From Celerinatantimonas diazotrophica (GTDB taxonomy: Bacteria > Pseudomonadota > Gammaproteobacteria > Enterobacterales > Celerinatantimonadaceae): a DNA stretch of 64,000 bases. Under the pieces are notes generated by a model, which ran no database searches, had not been told where the DNA came from, and saw only the letters and a program-made list of their open reading frames with translations. The stretch's first letter is position 1. Each line of letters opens with the position of its first letter. Shown here piece by piece: positions 37,523-46,152 of this stretch. A program made the translations under genes and the position numbers. The stretch lies in the NCBI RefSeq assembly GCF_004339545.1, contig NZ_SMGD01000013.1, positions 186,001 to 250,000 of the forward strand, in the 5' to 3' direction.

Positions 37523-39980
37523 CAATTTTTTTGAAAACATTCTATACACTAAAGCAATACTATTGCTTAGTGTATCTATTTTTATTTGCATATGGTTAAT
37601 ATATTTTATATACCAGTTAAAAAATCAAAAATGGGAACAATTCTCTATAATATATATCCCATATATTGTATATACGTTATCTATTATCTTATGGATTGTT
37701 AGTAATTCTTATTTTCACACTAGGTTTCTTGTAATATATCCCAAACAACTAGCAATTAATTTAGATAAGGCTGCTAATATTTTTTCCTTTCTAGCCTTCA
37801 TTTCTATATACATATTCTCTTGCACATTTTTGTCCATTAGAAAGAAAATAAAGATAAAATCTTATCAAATATTATTAATTATATCTACCACAATATTTTC
37901 TATCTACGCTAATATATTCTCAAATTTAACAATTAGCGATATTAATATTATATCCCCTAGTGATTTTACTATCGATTTTGGTTCCGCGACACTTATATTT
38001 TATTCTATCCTAATAATTATCACTTTTTTATCTCTAATAAATTTATTTCTATCATCTTTCTCACCTAATAAAATAGAAAAAATAAAATCAATTTACATGA
38101 TAATAGGGATGATTACTTTCATGGTATCCACTAGTATTTTTCATATTATTATACCTTTAGCATTTAATGTATTCAAATACACTTGGCTACCTCCAGCTTT
38201 ATCAGTAATAGAATTAGTATTCATGGGATATGCTATTATTTGCCATAGATTTTATAGCTGGCGATATATACTATTTCTAATGATAAATTCTTCTATAATA
38301 TTATCTGTCTTTGTTATACCAATCCTTTTTATAAAAAAATATATCTTTTACGAGCCTAACATAGTTATTTCACTAATTTGGGCATTAATTTTTGGACTAT
38401 CTTGGAGGACAATTTGGAGATATACCGGGAAATATATTAGCTTGATTATATATGGACGGGAAAAAACACCAGTTTCAGAAATAAACACTCTCACTCATGA
38501 TTTTCAAATTTCACTTTCACAAGCAACTAAGAAACTATCTAAATTACTTCAAATAGACTCTAATTATATTTCCATATCCGATGCAAATACGTATCAATTA
38601 TATTCTTCTTATTTAACAAAAAATGACTCGGCATTATTAAAAGAAGAAGTTGAATATTATGCAGAAAATACACAAGATTTTAGTTTAAAGATGATTTGTG
38701 AACAAATGTCGCAACATGATTCTGCTATGGTTTTACCATTGTATGATAATGATCACATTTTAACACGTTTATTTATTACTCCACATAAAAAAAATGGATC
38801 AGTTTACTCTACTGAAGAAGTATCTGCCTTACAGCATTTACTTAAAAATGTTGAAAGCTATATTTATAGTGAATATCATATCAAAAAATCTCAAGCTATT
38901 GCACATTCTATTGCCCATGAGATGCGTAATCCATTGGCAAAAATACAAATACATCTCGAGAAAATAATTCAGTTAACAACAAGTGAGGATAAATATGTAG
39001 ACAAGATCACTAGTGAAATTGAGTATGCAAAAAAAGCGATTTATAATGGTAATCAGATAATTGATACAATTCTACAAGAGGTTCATCAACCTAGCATAGA
39101 TCCAAATTTAGTGAAACCTTATTCAATCCGACAATTAACCAAACAATCTATTCTAAATTATCCTTTTGAATCTGATAGTATTGCTGAACGTGTTCTCATT
39201 AATGAGAGCAATGATTTTTCAATAAATGTTCATAAAGTTCTCTTTGAATTCATAATTTTTAACTTATTACGTAATGCAATATATTATTTTCATGAATATC
39301 CTAATAGTTATATAGAAATTTATTTTGAGTCGACGGACAATTATTATTGTCAACTTAATTTTAAAGACTACGGACCAGGAATAAATTCAGTAACAAAGAA
39401 ACGTATATTTGATGATTTTTTCACCTTTGAAAAACGAGGAGGAACAGGGCTAGGTCTTGGGTATTGCCAAAAAGTAATGAAACTGTTTAAAGGTTATATA
39501 GAGTGTCATTCAAACTATGGGATGTATACATTATTTACCTTGTATTTCCCAAAATCCTCTATCCCTTTAAGCAGGTTAACTCAGTATGCTGATATTAATA
39601 AAGAAAAAAAACCAAATATATTTGGAACACATATAATGGTTGTCGATGATAATAAATCCCAAAGACTCCTTATTATTCTCTATCTAAAGAAAATGGGAGT
39701 TAAAATTATTGAGGCACAGAATGGTCAAGAAGCCCTTGAAAAAATTCATCAACATAAGTTAGATATCATCTTTATGGACATACAAATGCCTTTATTGAAT
39801 GGGTTTGATGCTAGCCATAAAATAAAAGAAATTTATCCTAAATTACCTATAATTGCTTTGTCTGGTGAATCGGATAAAGATGAAATACAAAAAATCAATA
39901 ACATTATGGATGATAGGTTAGAAAAGCCGGTAAGAAAGAATGACTTAATAAAAATTATTGATAAGTGGTTAAATCATTGA
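37515..39980 (+). CDS. luxN: LuxN-like hybrid histidine kinase 1 (autoinducer receptor)
   Basis: Membrane receptor kinase of 821 residues. About nine helices occupy residues 10-310, as in LuxN, with the segment TWLPPALSVIELVFMGYA near 223-240. The kinase has His468 in SIAHEMRNPLAKIQ, an N-box (NLLRNAIYYF), KDYGPGI, and GGTGLGLGYCQ. A receiver follows with phospho-acceptor Asp755 in IIFMDIQMP and a Lys in LEKP. It would pass phosphate through a LuxU-type protein to LuxO, neither in this window. The start is TTG at 37515, eight bases before the synthase stop, with AGGA six to seven bases upstream: translational coupling. A+T-rich. Confidence 0.88.
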   Translation: MYSNFFENILYTKAILLLSVSIFICIWLIYFIYQLKNQKWEQFSIIYIPYIVYTLSIILWIVSNSYFHTRFLVIYPKQLAINLDKAANIFSFLAFISIYIFSCTFLSIRKKIKIKSYQILLIISTTIFSIYANIFSNLTISDINIISPSDFTIDFGSATLIFYSILIIITFLSLINLFLSSFSPNKIEKIKSIYMIIGMITFMVSTSIFHIIIPLAFNVFKYTWLPPALSVIELVFMGYAIICHRFYSWRYILFLMINSSIILSVFVIPILFIKKYIFYEPNIVISLIWALIFGLSWRTIWRYTGKYISLIIYGREKTPVSEINTLTHDFQISLSQATKKLSKLLQIDSNYISISDANTYQLYSSYLTKNDSALLKEEVEYYAENTQDFSLKMICEQMSQHDSAMVLPLYDNDHILTRLFITPHKKNGSVYSTEEVSALQHLLKNVESYIYSEYHIKKSQAIAHSIAHEMRNPLAKIQIHLEKIIQLTTSEDKYVDKITSEIEYAKKAIYNGNQIIDTILQEVHQPSIDPNLVKPYSIRQLTKQSILNYPFESDSIAERVLINESNDFSINVHKVLFEFIIFNLLRNAIYYFHEYPNSYIEIYFESTDNYYCQLNFKDYGPGINSVTKKRIFDDFFTFEKRGGTGLGLGYCQKVMKLFKGYIECHSNYGMYTLFTLYFPKSSIPLSRLTQYADINKEKKPNIFGTHIMVVDDNKSQRLLIILYLKKMGVKIIEAQNGQEALEKIHQHKLDIIFMDIQMPLLNGFDASHKIKEIYPKLPIIALSGESDKDEIQKINNIMDDRLEKPVRKNDLIKIIDKWLNH

Positions 39981-39998
39981 CATAAATTATTTTATTAA

Positions 39999-40023
39999 TT
40001 AGAATAAATTATATATATTCTAA
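39999..40023. promoter_or_regulatory. Perfect inverted repeat between the two receptor-kinase genes
   Basis: TTAGAATA and TATTCTAA form an 8-bp perfect dyad with a 9-base spacer. It could be a weak hairpin or an operator for separate expression of the second kinase; no T-run is attached. Confidence 0.3.
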
Positions 40024-40076
40024 CAAGTTAGTTCATATGTTTACACTTATAATAAACACTTTCATATATTAAACAA

Positions 40077-42566
40077 ATGTCTTTTATTAATGATTTTAAT
40101 TTTAGATCTGTTTTACTAGTAATATCTTTGATTATTACTTTAAACTTTTTTATTTTTTTTATTTTTTTCATTAAAAATCGTGGGCTATATTTATTCCGAA
40201 CATTATATTACCCATGCATTATGTATGCCATATTTATAATTCTTTGGATATTAAGCAATATCTACTTTCATACAAGCTGGTTGGTTTCTAATGGAGAACA
40301 TGATGCTATCATATTAGCTAGGTTAGCTAATATATTCTCTTCTTTTTTAATTATTTCTGCTTTTACATATTCGTGTCACCTTAGTTCAAATAAAAAGGAC
40401 CGAAAAATTTCAAGATGGCAAAAATTAATTATCATTATTTTTTCAGCATTTTTTTTAATAATAAATCTCATACCTAATCTGACTATTACCAATATTAAAA
40501 TAGTAAAGGCTAGTTTTTTTATAATTAATTTCGGACCATACACAGTATTATTCTTTTTTACATTTGTATTAGTTTCATTATTAACAGCAATTAACCTTCT
40601 AAGTAACAAAAATAAAACAAAAATAAAAAGAATTGAATCTATATATATCGCGATTGGCTTCATTATCACCTCAACAACGACAATATTAACTAGCGTCATT
40701 GTTACATATGCTTGTCATGACTTTGCATTAACATGGCTTCCTCCAGCTCTATCTGTAGTTGAATTAATGATAGTCGGATACACAATGATTTATCATCGCT
40801 TCTATAGTTTTAAGTACCTATCTTATATTTTCTTAAATATTTTTTTAATATCTCTTTTATACTTATCTATTCTTTTTATAATTCTCTGGAAATTCCCCGA
40901 AAGCTTAAAGAACATAAGTGCTATCATTTGGACAATCAGTTATAGCGCTAACTGGAAATTAATCTGGAAATTCACTAGTATTTATATTAGTTTATGGCTT
41001 TACCATCAAAAAGAGCCTCCAGTTAAACAAATAAAAAAAATGTCTAAAGAATTTAAATCATCGACATTTAATGCAATTAAAAAGATTTCTGATTTGCTTT
41101 ATCTTGACCAAGAAACAATTCTTTTTTCAGATACTATAACCAACGATTTATATTATTCCTATTTATCAAAAAACAACTCTGCATTACTAATTGATGAACT
41201 TGAATATTATGTTGATCGCACTGATGATATACAATTAGTTAAGATCCGAGATCAAATGTCGTTAGATAATTCAGCAATTATACTTCCTTTATATGACCTC
41301 AATCATGTACTAAGTCGTCTATTTATTGCTTCACATAAAAAGAATGGGGCTCTATTTACTATTGAGGAAATATCTGCTCTTAAGCAATTACTAAAAAATA
41401 TTCAAACCTATATTTTTAGCGAATATCACATCAAACAGTCGCAAGCCATCGCACAATCCATTGCCCATGAAATGCGCAATCCACTTTCTCAAATTCAGCT
41501 TCGGCTGGAAAAAATTGACAGTGAATCCACTAATATGGATTGCTATTTAGAATTACATCATGAAATTACGCAAGCTAAAAACGCCATTTATCATGGAAAT
41601 CAAATTATCGATTTAATGCTTCAAGAAGCAAATCAACCCACTATTGATCCACAATCTATTCATCCTTATTCAATCAGTCAGCTTGGACAAGCGGTCATCA
41701 GCGACTATGCTTTTGATAGCGAAATCACTCAAAAACGGGTCACATTCAATCATCAGAGTGATTTTACGATTGCAGTAAATGATGTTTTATTTAGCTTTAT
41801 TTTATTTAACCTCCTTCGCAATGCCATCTATTACTTCAATGAATATCCTGAAAGTACTATTGAGATCACGCTAGAGATCGCAGAACAAGAAAATTTATTA
41901 CATTTCAAAGATTATGGCCCAGGCATTGAAAAACATATACAACAACGCATTTTTGATGACTTCTTTACCTACCAAAAAAGTGGCGGGACAGGCCTTGGAT
42001 TAAGTTATTGTCAACGGGTAATGAATTTATTCAATGGCTATATTTCGTGTGATTCAGTTTTTGGTCAATACACAGTTTTCACGCTTCATTTTCCAAAAGT
42101 AGATCAAGCCCCCATGGCATTGCCGGAAATGCAAGAATCATCGTTGGCGACTTCTCCCCCAAAGGCTAAATCGGGTTCTGACTCTGTGATTTATGCACTG
42201 GTTACTGATGACAATCGGTCACAGCGTCAACTGCTTAGATTTTATCTTGAAAAATTGGGAATCAACGTTGAAGAGGCTGAAAATGGCAGACAAGCAATCG
42301 AAAAGGTGCAACGCTGCCCTCTTAACCTAGTTTTTATGGATATTCGAATGCCTGTCATGGATGGCTTCCAAGCCTGTAAATCGATTAAAGCACTCTACCC
42401 AACACTCCCCGTTATTGCGTTTTCAGGCGAAACCGAAGATGAAACTATGTTGCAAATCAACCAGCACATGGATGACCGTTTAGCCAAACCGACGACTAAA
42501 GAGCACTTAGAAACTATTTTAACAAAATGGGTTCCCCACTTTACCTCCATCTCAAAAATAGAATAA
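40077..42566 (+). CDS. luxN: LuxN-like hybrid histidine kinase 2 (tandem paralogue)
   Basis: Second receptor kinase, 829 residues, same layout as the preceding gene: about nine helices (10-310), TWLPPALSVVELMIVGYT near 219-236, His464 in SIAHEMRNPLSQIQ, NLLRNAIYYFNEYP, KDYGPGI, GGTGLGLSYCQ, and a receiver with Asp755 in VFMDIRMP. All catalytic residues are intact. The C-terminal half is less A+T-rich than the N-terminal half and uses different codons, and a polar linker (about 675-700, ending SPPKAKSGSDS) precedes the receiver. The gap of 96 bp to the first kinase holds an inverted repeat. A tandem duplication with later divergence of the sensor part is the simplest history. Confidence 0.88.
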   Translation: MSFINDFNFRSVLLVISLIITLNFFIFFIFFIKNRGLYLFRTLYYPCIMYAIFIILWILSNIYFHTSWLVSNGEHDAIILARLANIFSSFLIISAFTYSCHLSSNKKDRKISRWQKLIIIIFSAFFLIINLIPNLTITNIKIVKASFFIINFGPYTVLFFFTFVLVSLLTAINLLSNKNKTKIKRIESIYIAIGFIITSTTTILTSVIVTYACHDFALTWLPPALSVVELMIVGYTMIYHRFYSFKYLSYIFLNIFLISLLYLSILFIILWKFPESLKNISAIIWTISYSANWKLIWKFTSIYISLWLYHQKEPPVKQIKKMSKEFKSSTFNAIKKISDLLYLDQETILFSDTITNDLYYSYLSKNNSALLIDELEYYVDRTDDIQLVKIRDQMSLDNSAIILPLYDLNHVLSRLFIASHKKNGALFTIEEISALKQLLKNIQTYIFSEYHIKQSQAIAQSIAHEMRNPLSQIQLRLEKIDSESTNMDCYLELHHEITQAKNAIYHGNQIIDLMLQEANQPTIDPQSIHPYSISQLGQAVISDYAFDSEITQKRVTFNHQSDFTIAVNDVLFSFILFNLLRNAIYYFNEYPESTIEITLEIAEQENLLHFKDYGPGIEKHIQQRIFDDFFTYQKSGGTGLGLSYCQRVMNLFNGYISCDSVFGQYTVFTLHFPKVDQAPMALPEMQESSLATSPPKAKSGSDSVIYALVTDDNRSQRQLLRFYLEKLGINVEEAENGRQAIEKVQRCPLNLVFMDIRMPVMDGFQACKSIKALYPTLPVIAFSGETEDETMLQINQHMDDRLAKPTTKEHLETILTKWVPHFTSISKIE

Positions 42567-42879
42567 ACAGTCCATTGATCAATTTAAATCAGCCGATTGA
42601 ATCAACATGAATCATAGGGTAATAGAACCATCCAACTCTGTATACTATTTCTATGTGGCAATAGATTGATGAGCTGTTTTTCAACAAGAGGTTCCCTGCA
42701 AACCAATCGTTCTCATACATTTTCTACTTCCCCACTCATAGCCAACAAGAGCCCAATACTAAAAATATCTAAGATCTCAAAAGTGTGATTCATTTCATCG
42801 AATTTTATTTCAAATTAAATAAAAATTAGAAAAAATATTTCATTTTCTATTCAATAGCTACGTCTATACGGAGACGAAC
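42567..42879. other. Gap between the second LuxN-like gene and iolE
   Basis: 313 bp. No terminator for the kinase gene is visible. TAGAA-N6-TTTCA at about 42829-42844 is a weak IolR-like dyad before iolE. Confidence 0.4.
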
Positions 42880-43776
42880 ATGAACACTGATAAAGTAAAA
42901 CTCGCTATTGCCCCAATCGCCTGGACTAACGATGATCTCCCAAGTCTGGGGGCGGAAAATACCTTTGAACAATGTGTCAGTGAAATGGCTCTGGCTGGTT
43001 TTACCGGTTGTGAAGTTGGCAATAAATACCCTAAAGATCCGGTCGTTTTGAAAAAGCAATTATCGATGCGAGGACTACAAATTTGTAATGCCTGGTTTAG
43101 TACGTTTTTCGCGGATGGCAAATTAGATGAAACAATCGCTGGCTTTATGGACCATATGAATTTTCTTCATACGATGGGTGCAAAAGTCATCGGTTGCTCT
43201 GAGCAAAGTGGCAGTATTCAGGGAACCGATCGTCCAATCTTTGATGATAAACCCACATTTAATGATGAGCAGTGGCATCTAGTTGCCAAAGGCTATAACA
43301 AACTTTCGGAAATGGCCGCTGAAAAAGGCATGTCAGTCTGCCTTCATCATCATATGGGCACTGCCATTCAGACGCCAGCTGAAATCGACCGTTTTATGGC
43401 TGAAGTCGAGCCATCGGTGGGGTTGTTATTAGATACAGGCCATATCTATTACTCTGAAGGCAATCAGACTGTCATTATGGATATTCTCAATCGCTATATG
43501 AATAGAATTCCACATGTCCATTTAAAAGATATTCGAGAGGAAAAACGTCAACAAGTCATCAATGAACACCGCTGTTTCTTAGATGGTGTCCGCCTTGGCG
43601 CGTTCACGGTTCCAGGAGATGGCGTCATCGATTTTAAGCCGATTTTTGACGCTTTGGATAAAGCAGGTTATGAAGGGTGGATGGTTGTTGAAGCCGAGCA
43701 AGACCCCAGTGTCGCAAACCCGCTCGAATATGCCTTCAAAGCTCGTCAATATATTCGTGAAATCGCTCATATCTAA
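42880..43776 (+). CDS. iolE: myo-Inosose-2 dehydratase
   Basis: Second step of inositol catabolism: dehydration of scyllo-inosose to the trihydroxycyclohexane-dione used by IolD. The 298-residue protein is a xylose-isomerase-like TIM barrel: [18 protein letters not shown] at the start, [52 protein letters not shown], and [11 protein letters not shown]...[12 protein letters not shown] with metal ligands (Glu, Asp, His, Glu). Normal length. It is the only iol gene separated from the rest by the quorum-sensing block. Confidence 0.94.
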   Translation: MNTDKVKLAIAPIAWTNDDLPSLGAENTFEQCVSEMALAGFTGCEVGNKYPKDPVVLKKQLSMRGLQICNAWFSTFFADGKLDETIAGFMDHMNFLHTMGAKVIGCSEQSGSIQGTDRPIFDDKPTFNDEQWHLVAKGYNKLSEMAAEKGMSVCLHHHMGTAIQTPAEIDRFMAEVEPSVGLLLDTGHIYYSEGNQTVIMDILNRYMNRIPHVHLKDIREEKRQQVINEHRCFLDGVRLGAFTVPGDGVIDFKPIFDALDKAGYEGWMVVEAEQDPSVANPLEYAFKARQYIREIAHI

Positions 43777-43942
43777 TAACTGCAACTCAGGAGAAGGAGC
43801 CCTTTTCAAATAGTAATTCATTATAACTTTGTATCATGAGTAAAATTGACTAAACGCTTTGTGAAAAAGCAGAATATAGCAAGGCGTTGCGTCTTTTGGG
43901 ATGCAGGAATTAGCACTAAACAGCACACTGTAAGTGGCATAG

Positions 43943-44116
43943 TGAATTTGGCCACCTGATTAGAGGTGATAAACTGACCTCAGAGACGATACAGGTGAAC
44001 CAATGACTAAACCAAGAAGACCTAACTTTAGCCCCGAATTCTGTCTGGAAGCGGCGCAGCTCGTTGTCGACCAAAATTACAGCGTTCGAGATGCCGCTGA
44101 AGCCATGAAGGGGTAA
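43943..44116 (+). mobile_element. IS3-family insertion sequence remnant (left end and start of orfA)
   Basis: A 37-residue frame at 44003-44116 reads [20 protein letters not shown] then [17 protein letters not shown] and stops; this is the beginning of an IS3-family OrfA helix-turn-helix. The preceding TGAATTTGGCCACCTGA resembles the left terminal end of such elements. The rest of orfA, orfB and the right end are absent, so the element is dead. Confidence 0.75.
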
Positions 44117-44214
44117 TCTCGATACATCCAAATGGATTTCTAATTTCATGAAATATCTAGTTGAGCGATTAACCAGATATCGATACATGGGAGGGACAGC
44201 AAAGGGTAGAAACT

Positions 44215-44385
44215 AAAGATATTTTAAATATCATAATTATAGTGTCATGTGACACGTCACGCTCCCCTACCTCAATCCCTATTTTGGCTATACTGTTGGT
44301 GGTGACTAGGGCTAATTTTTTATCTCGCGATGTGGCTGCGTATGTAGTATTTAGGCGCAAGAAAGGACTTATTCGACGATAATCA
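44215..44385 (+). repeat. Island repeat, copy R1
   Basis: About 150 bp similar to 51074-51222. Shared blocks include TGACACGTCACGCTCCC, GTTGGTGGTGA, ATTTTTTATC and ATTTAGGCGCAAGAAAGG. It lies directly after the stop codon of the small membrane-protein gene on the minus strand. Confidence 0.7.
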
Positions 44386-44390
44386 CGATC

Positions 44391-44681
44391 CTACCGAGAC
44401 GACTTGTTTTTTTCCGATTCCAACTCATCAACGAATTTCTTAAACTGCTTCACTCCGTAAAAGAAAAACCAAGAGAAAAATATAAATAGTGGCACATAAA
44501 ATACAAAGGGATGTTTTAAAAAGAATGGCATTATATTCAAATAAATAAGTGCAAAGAAAAATACAAAACCAAACAGAACAGTAACTACGGTAGTAATCAG
44601 AGTTACAGCACTAAATCTCCAAGATTCAGGCTCTCGTTTTGAAAAGACATAACGAGATAGATTAAATAGTACTCGCCACAT
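44391..44681 (-). CDS. Small membrane protein, probable orphan immunity protein
   Basis: 96 residues from the chosen ATG (MWRVLFNLSRYVFSKR). Two membrane helices (about 25-50 and 60-80) end in a charged tail (KQFKKFVDELESEKNKSSR). The N-terminus MW-R/K-V/I and FNL, and the FFALI/V segment, match the 95-residue protein at 52430 that overlaps a candidate effector gene; hence it is probably a spare immunity protein without its toxin. A frameshifted second copy lies just upstream. A+T-rich. Not in any family I can name with certainty. Confidence 0.65.
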   Translation of the reverse strand: MWRVLFNLSRYVFSKREPESWRFSAVTLITTVVTVLFGFVFFFALIYLNIMPFFLKHPFVFYVPLFIFFSWFFFYGVKQFKKFVDELESEKNKSSR

Positions 44682-44705
44682 TATTTTTCCCTTCTCTAAT
44701 ACCAA

Positions 44706-44758
44706 CCATTTGTGGACGCAGATGTAGCATTTAAACGCAAGAAAAGATCCGTTCGATG
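44706..44758 (+). repeat. Island repeat, partial copy R3
   Basis: TGTGGACGCAGATGTAGCAT followed by TTAAACGCAAGAAAAGATCC; the same right-hand part of R1 and R2 (TGTGGCTGCGTATGTAGTAT / ATTTAGGCGCAAGAAAGG). Like R1 it follows a small immunity-like gene. Confidence 0.55.
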
Positions 44759-44770
44759 CATAATTGCATA

Positions 44771-45025
44771 CTATCGATACGGCTTTTGGTCATTTTCTGA
44801 TTTCTGCTCGTCAACAAATCGCTTAAACTGCTTCACTCCGTAGAAGAAAAACCAAGATAAAAATATAATAAATGGGGAACATATAGGAAAAGTGGATGAG
44901 CGAGAAAATCATCTACTAAATTAAAATAAATAATACCGAAAAATATTAATATACTCACTATCATTGCAAATAATATCGAAATAAAGGTCACTGAAGTAAT
45001 TCGCCACAATTCAGTAAAGAGGATA
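44771..45025 (-). pseudogene. Frameshifted copy of the small immunity-like membrane protein
   Basis: Minus-strand reading gives ELWRITSVTFISILFAMIV, then FFGIIYFNL and HPLFLYVP, then in a shifted frame FIIFLSWFFFYGVKQFKRF and VDEQKSEND, which parallels the intact gene at 44391 almost residue for residue. A one-base change at the VP junction (about 44885) breaks the frame, and the first 16 residues are missing, replaced by the terminator of the ImmA/IrrE gene. Confidence 0.7.
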
Positions 45026-45039
45026 AAATCCTCTTTACT
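45013..45039 (-). terminator. Hairpin after the ImmA/IrrE gene
   Basis: AGTAAAGAGGAT / ATCCTCTTTACT, a perfect 12-bp stem with a 3-base loop, 5 bp after the stop. No T-run, but position and strength suggest a transcript end. Confidence 0.5.
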
Positions 45040-45043
45040 AACC

Positions 45044-46150
45044 TTACTTCACTAATCGCAAATACGGACGGGTATTCGCTGTTTTTGCTTGATTCATATC
45101 TGTGTTACCGGAGTTAACCAGCCCAATACTAAACAGCAAACCACTCAACTCATCTAAGGGGATGTGTAAAAGTTGAGCTAATTTCGACATCGATATTCCA
45201 TCTTCTCGTAACGAAAGCAGAATTTTCTCAATTACTAACGAGCGTTCTCGATCGATACCATCGATTTCTCTTGTTCTAAGCCCCATCTTCCCAGCGTCAA
45301 TTATTAGCGTTTTATACTGCCATTCAGATAGCACACCTACATTCTTCATTTGAACAATGAGAGCCATCGCTGACACTTTCCAGTTGTGCTTTAACTTCAA
45401 GACAGAACTGAGATTAATGAGCTTGTTTTTATAAGGTAAAACAGTTTCTTTAGGCATTAACAAATTAGCTGCGAAAGAATCTGCTTCAGCCTCGATATCT
45501 TTACCTTGAGGAACACCATGTGCATGTAGCAATAAATGACCAAGTTCATGGGCAGCATCGAATCGACTACGTTCCCCTGATTTTTGAGTATTCAAAAAAA
45601 CATATGGGACATTATCTTTCCAAAATGAAAAAGCATCTACGTCTTGAGTATTTTCTGACAACGAAAAAACTCTAACTCCATTTTTTTCCAACAAATGGAT
45701 CATGTTGCTGATACTTCTATGCCCTAAGTCCCATTCCGAACGAATAGCACTAGCCGCTGATGATGGTTCAATGCCTCGGTAATCAGGAACATTTGTTTTA
45801 GGCAAAGAAAACTTATTGTCAAAAAAATTATTAATTAGTACGCCTATTTCACCAGCAGCAACCGCGGCATGCATCTGAGATGCTTTCATGCGTTTTAACG
45901 CTCTGAAAGAGACTGTATCTCTGTCCACTGGTTCCAAATTATCCGTATCCATAAAAAACTCTTTAGGATAATTTAAGGCAACAGCAAAGGCTGATAATGT
46001 TTCCTCGGGTGGGTTATAGCGACAAGGCTCTTTCTCATACTCAGAAACCATTTTGGTACTCAGACCAACTTTTTCAGCTAGCAGCTTGAGTGTATATTGT
46101 CTTCTTAATCTTGCTAACCGCAATCTAGCAGGATTGAACTGTTCAAACAT
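45044..46150 (-). CDS. HTH domain plus ImmA/IrrE metallopeptidase
   Basis: 368 residues. An N-terminal Xre-type helix-turn-helix (about 8-65; KLLAEKVGLSTKMVSEYEKE) is joined to an ImmA/IrrE zinc peptidase (about 130-260) with the active site HELGHLLLH (His201-Glu-...-His205) and the third-ligand region EAEADSFAANLLMP. Such proteins cut or inactivate a partner repressor or toxin in mobile elements and stress responses. It lies 2 bp after a 229-residue gene on the same strand, forming an operon. The target is unknown. Confidence 0.88.
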   Translation of the reverse strand: MFEQFNPARLRLARLRRQYTLKLLAEKVGLSTKMVSEYEKEPCRYNPPEETLSAFAVALNYPKEFFMDTDNLEPVDRDTVSFRALKRMKASQMHAAVAAGEIGVLINNFFDNKFSLPKTNVPDYRGIEPSSAASAIRSEWDLGHRSISNMIHLLEKNGVRVFSLSENTQDVDAFSFWKDNVPYVFLNTQKSGERSRFDAAHELGHLLLHAHGVPQGKDIEAEADSFAANLLMPKETVLPYKNKLINLSSVLKLKHNWKVSAMALIVQMKNVGVLSEWQYKTLIIDAGKMGLRTREIDGIDRERSLVIEKILLSLREDGISMSKLAQLLHIPLDELSGLLFSIGLVNSGNTDMNQAKTANTRPYLRLVK

Positions 46151-46152
46151 GT

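Larger units (their letters stand above)
43777..44390. other. Gap holding an IS remnant and the first island repeat
   Basis: Marks the left edge of the accessory island. Outside the IS fragment (43943-44116) and repeat (44215-44385) nothing else is supported. Confidence 0.5.
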
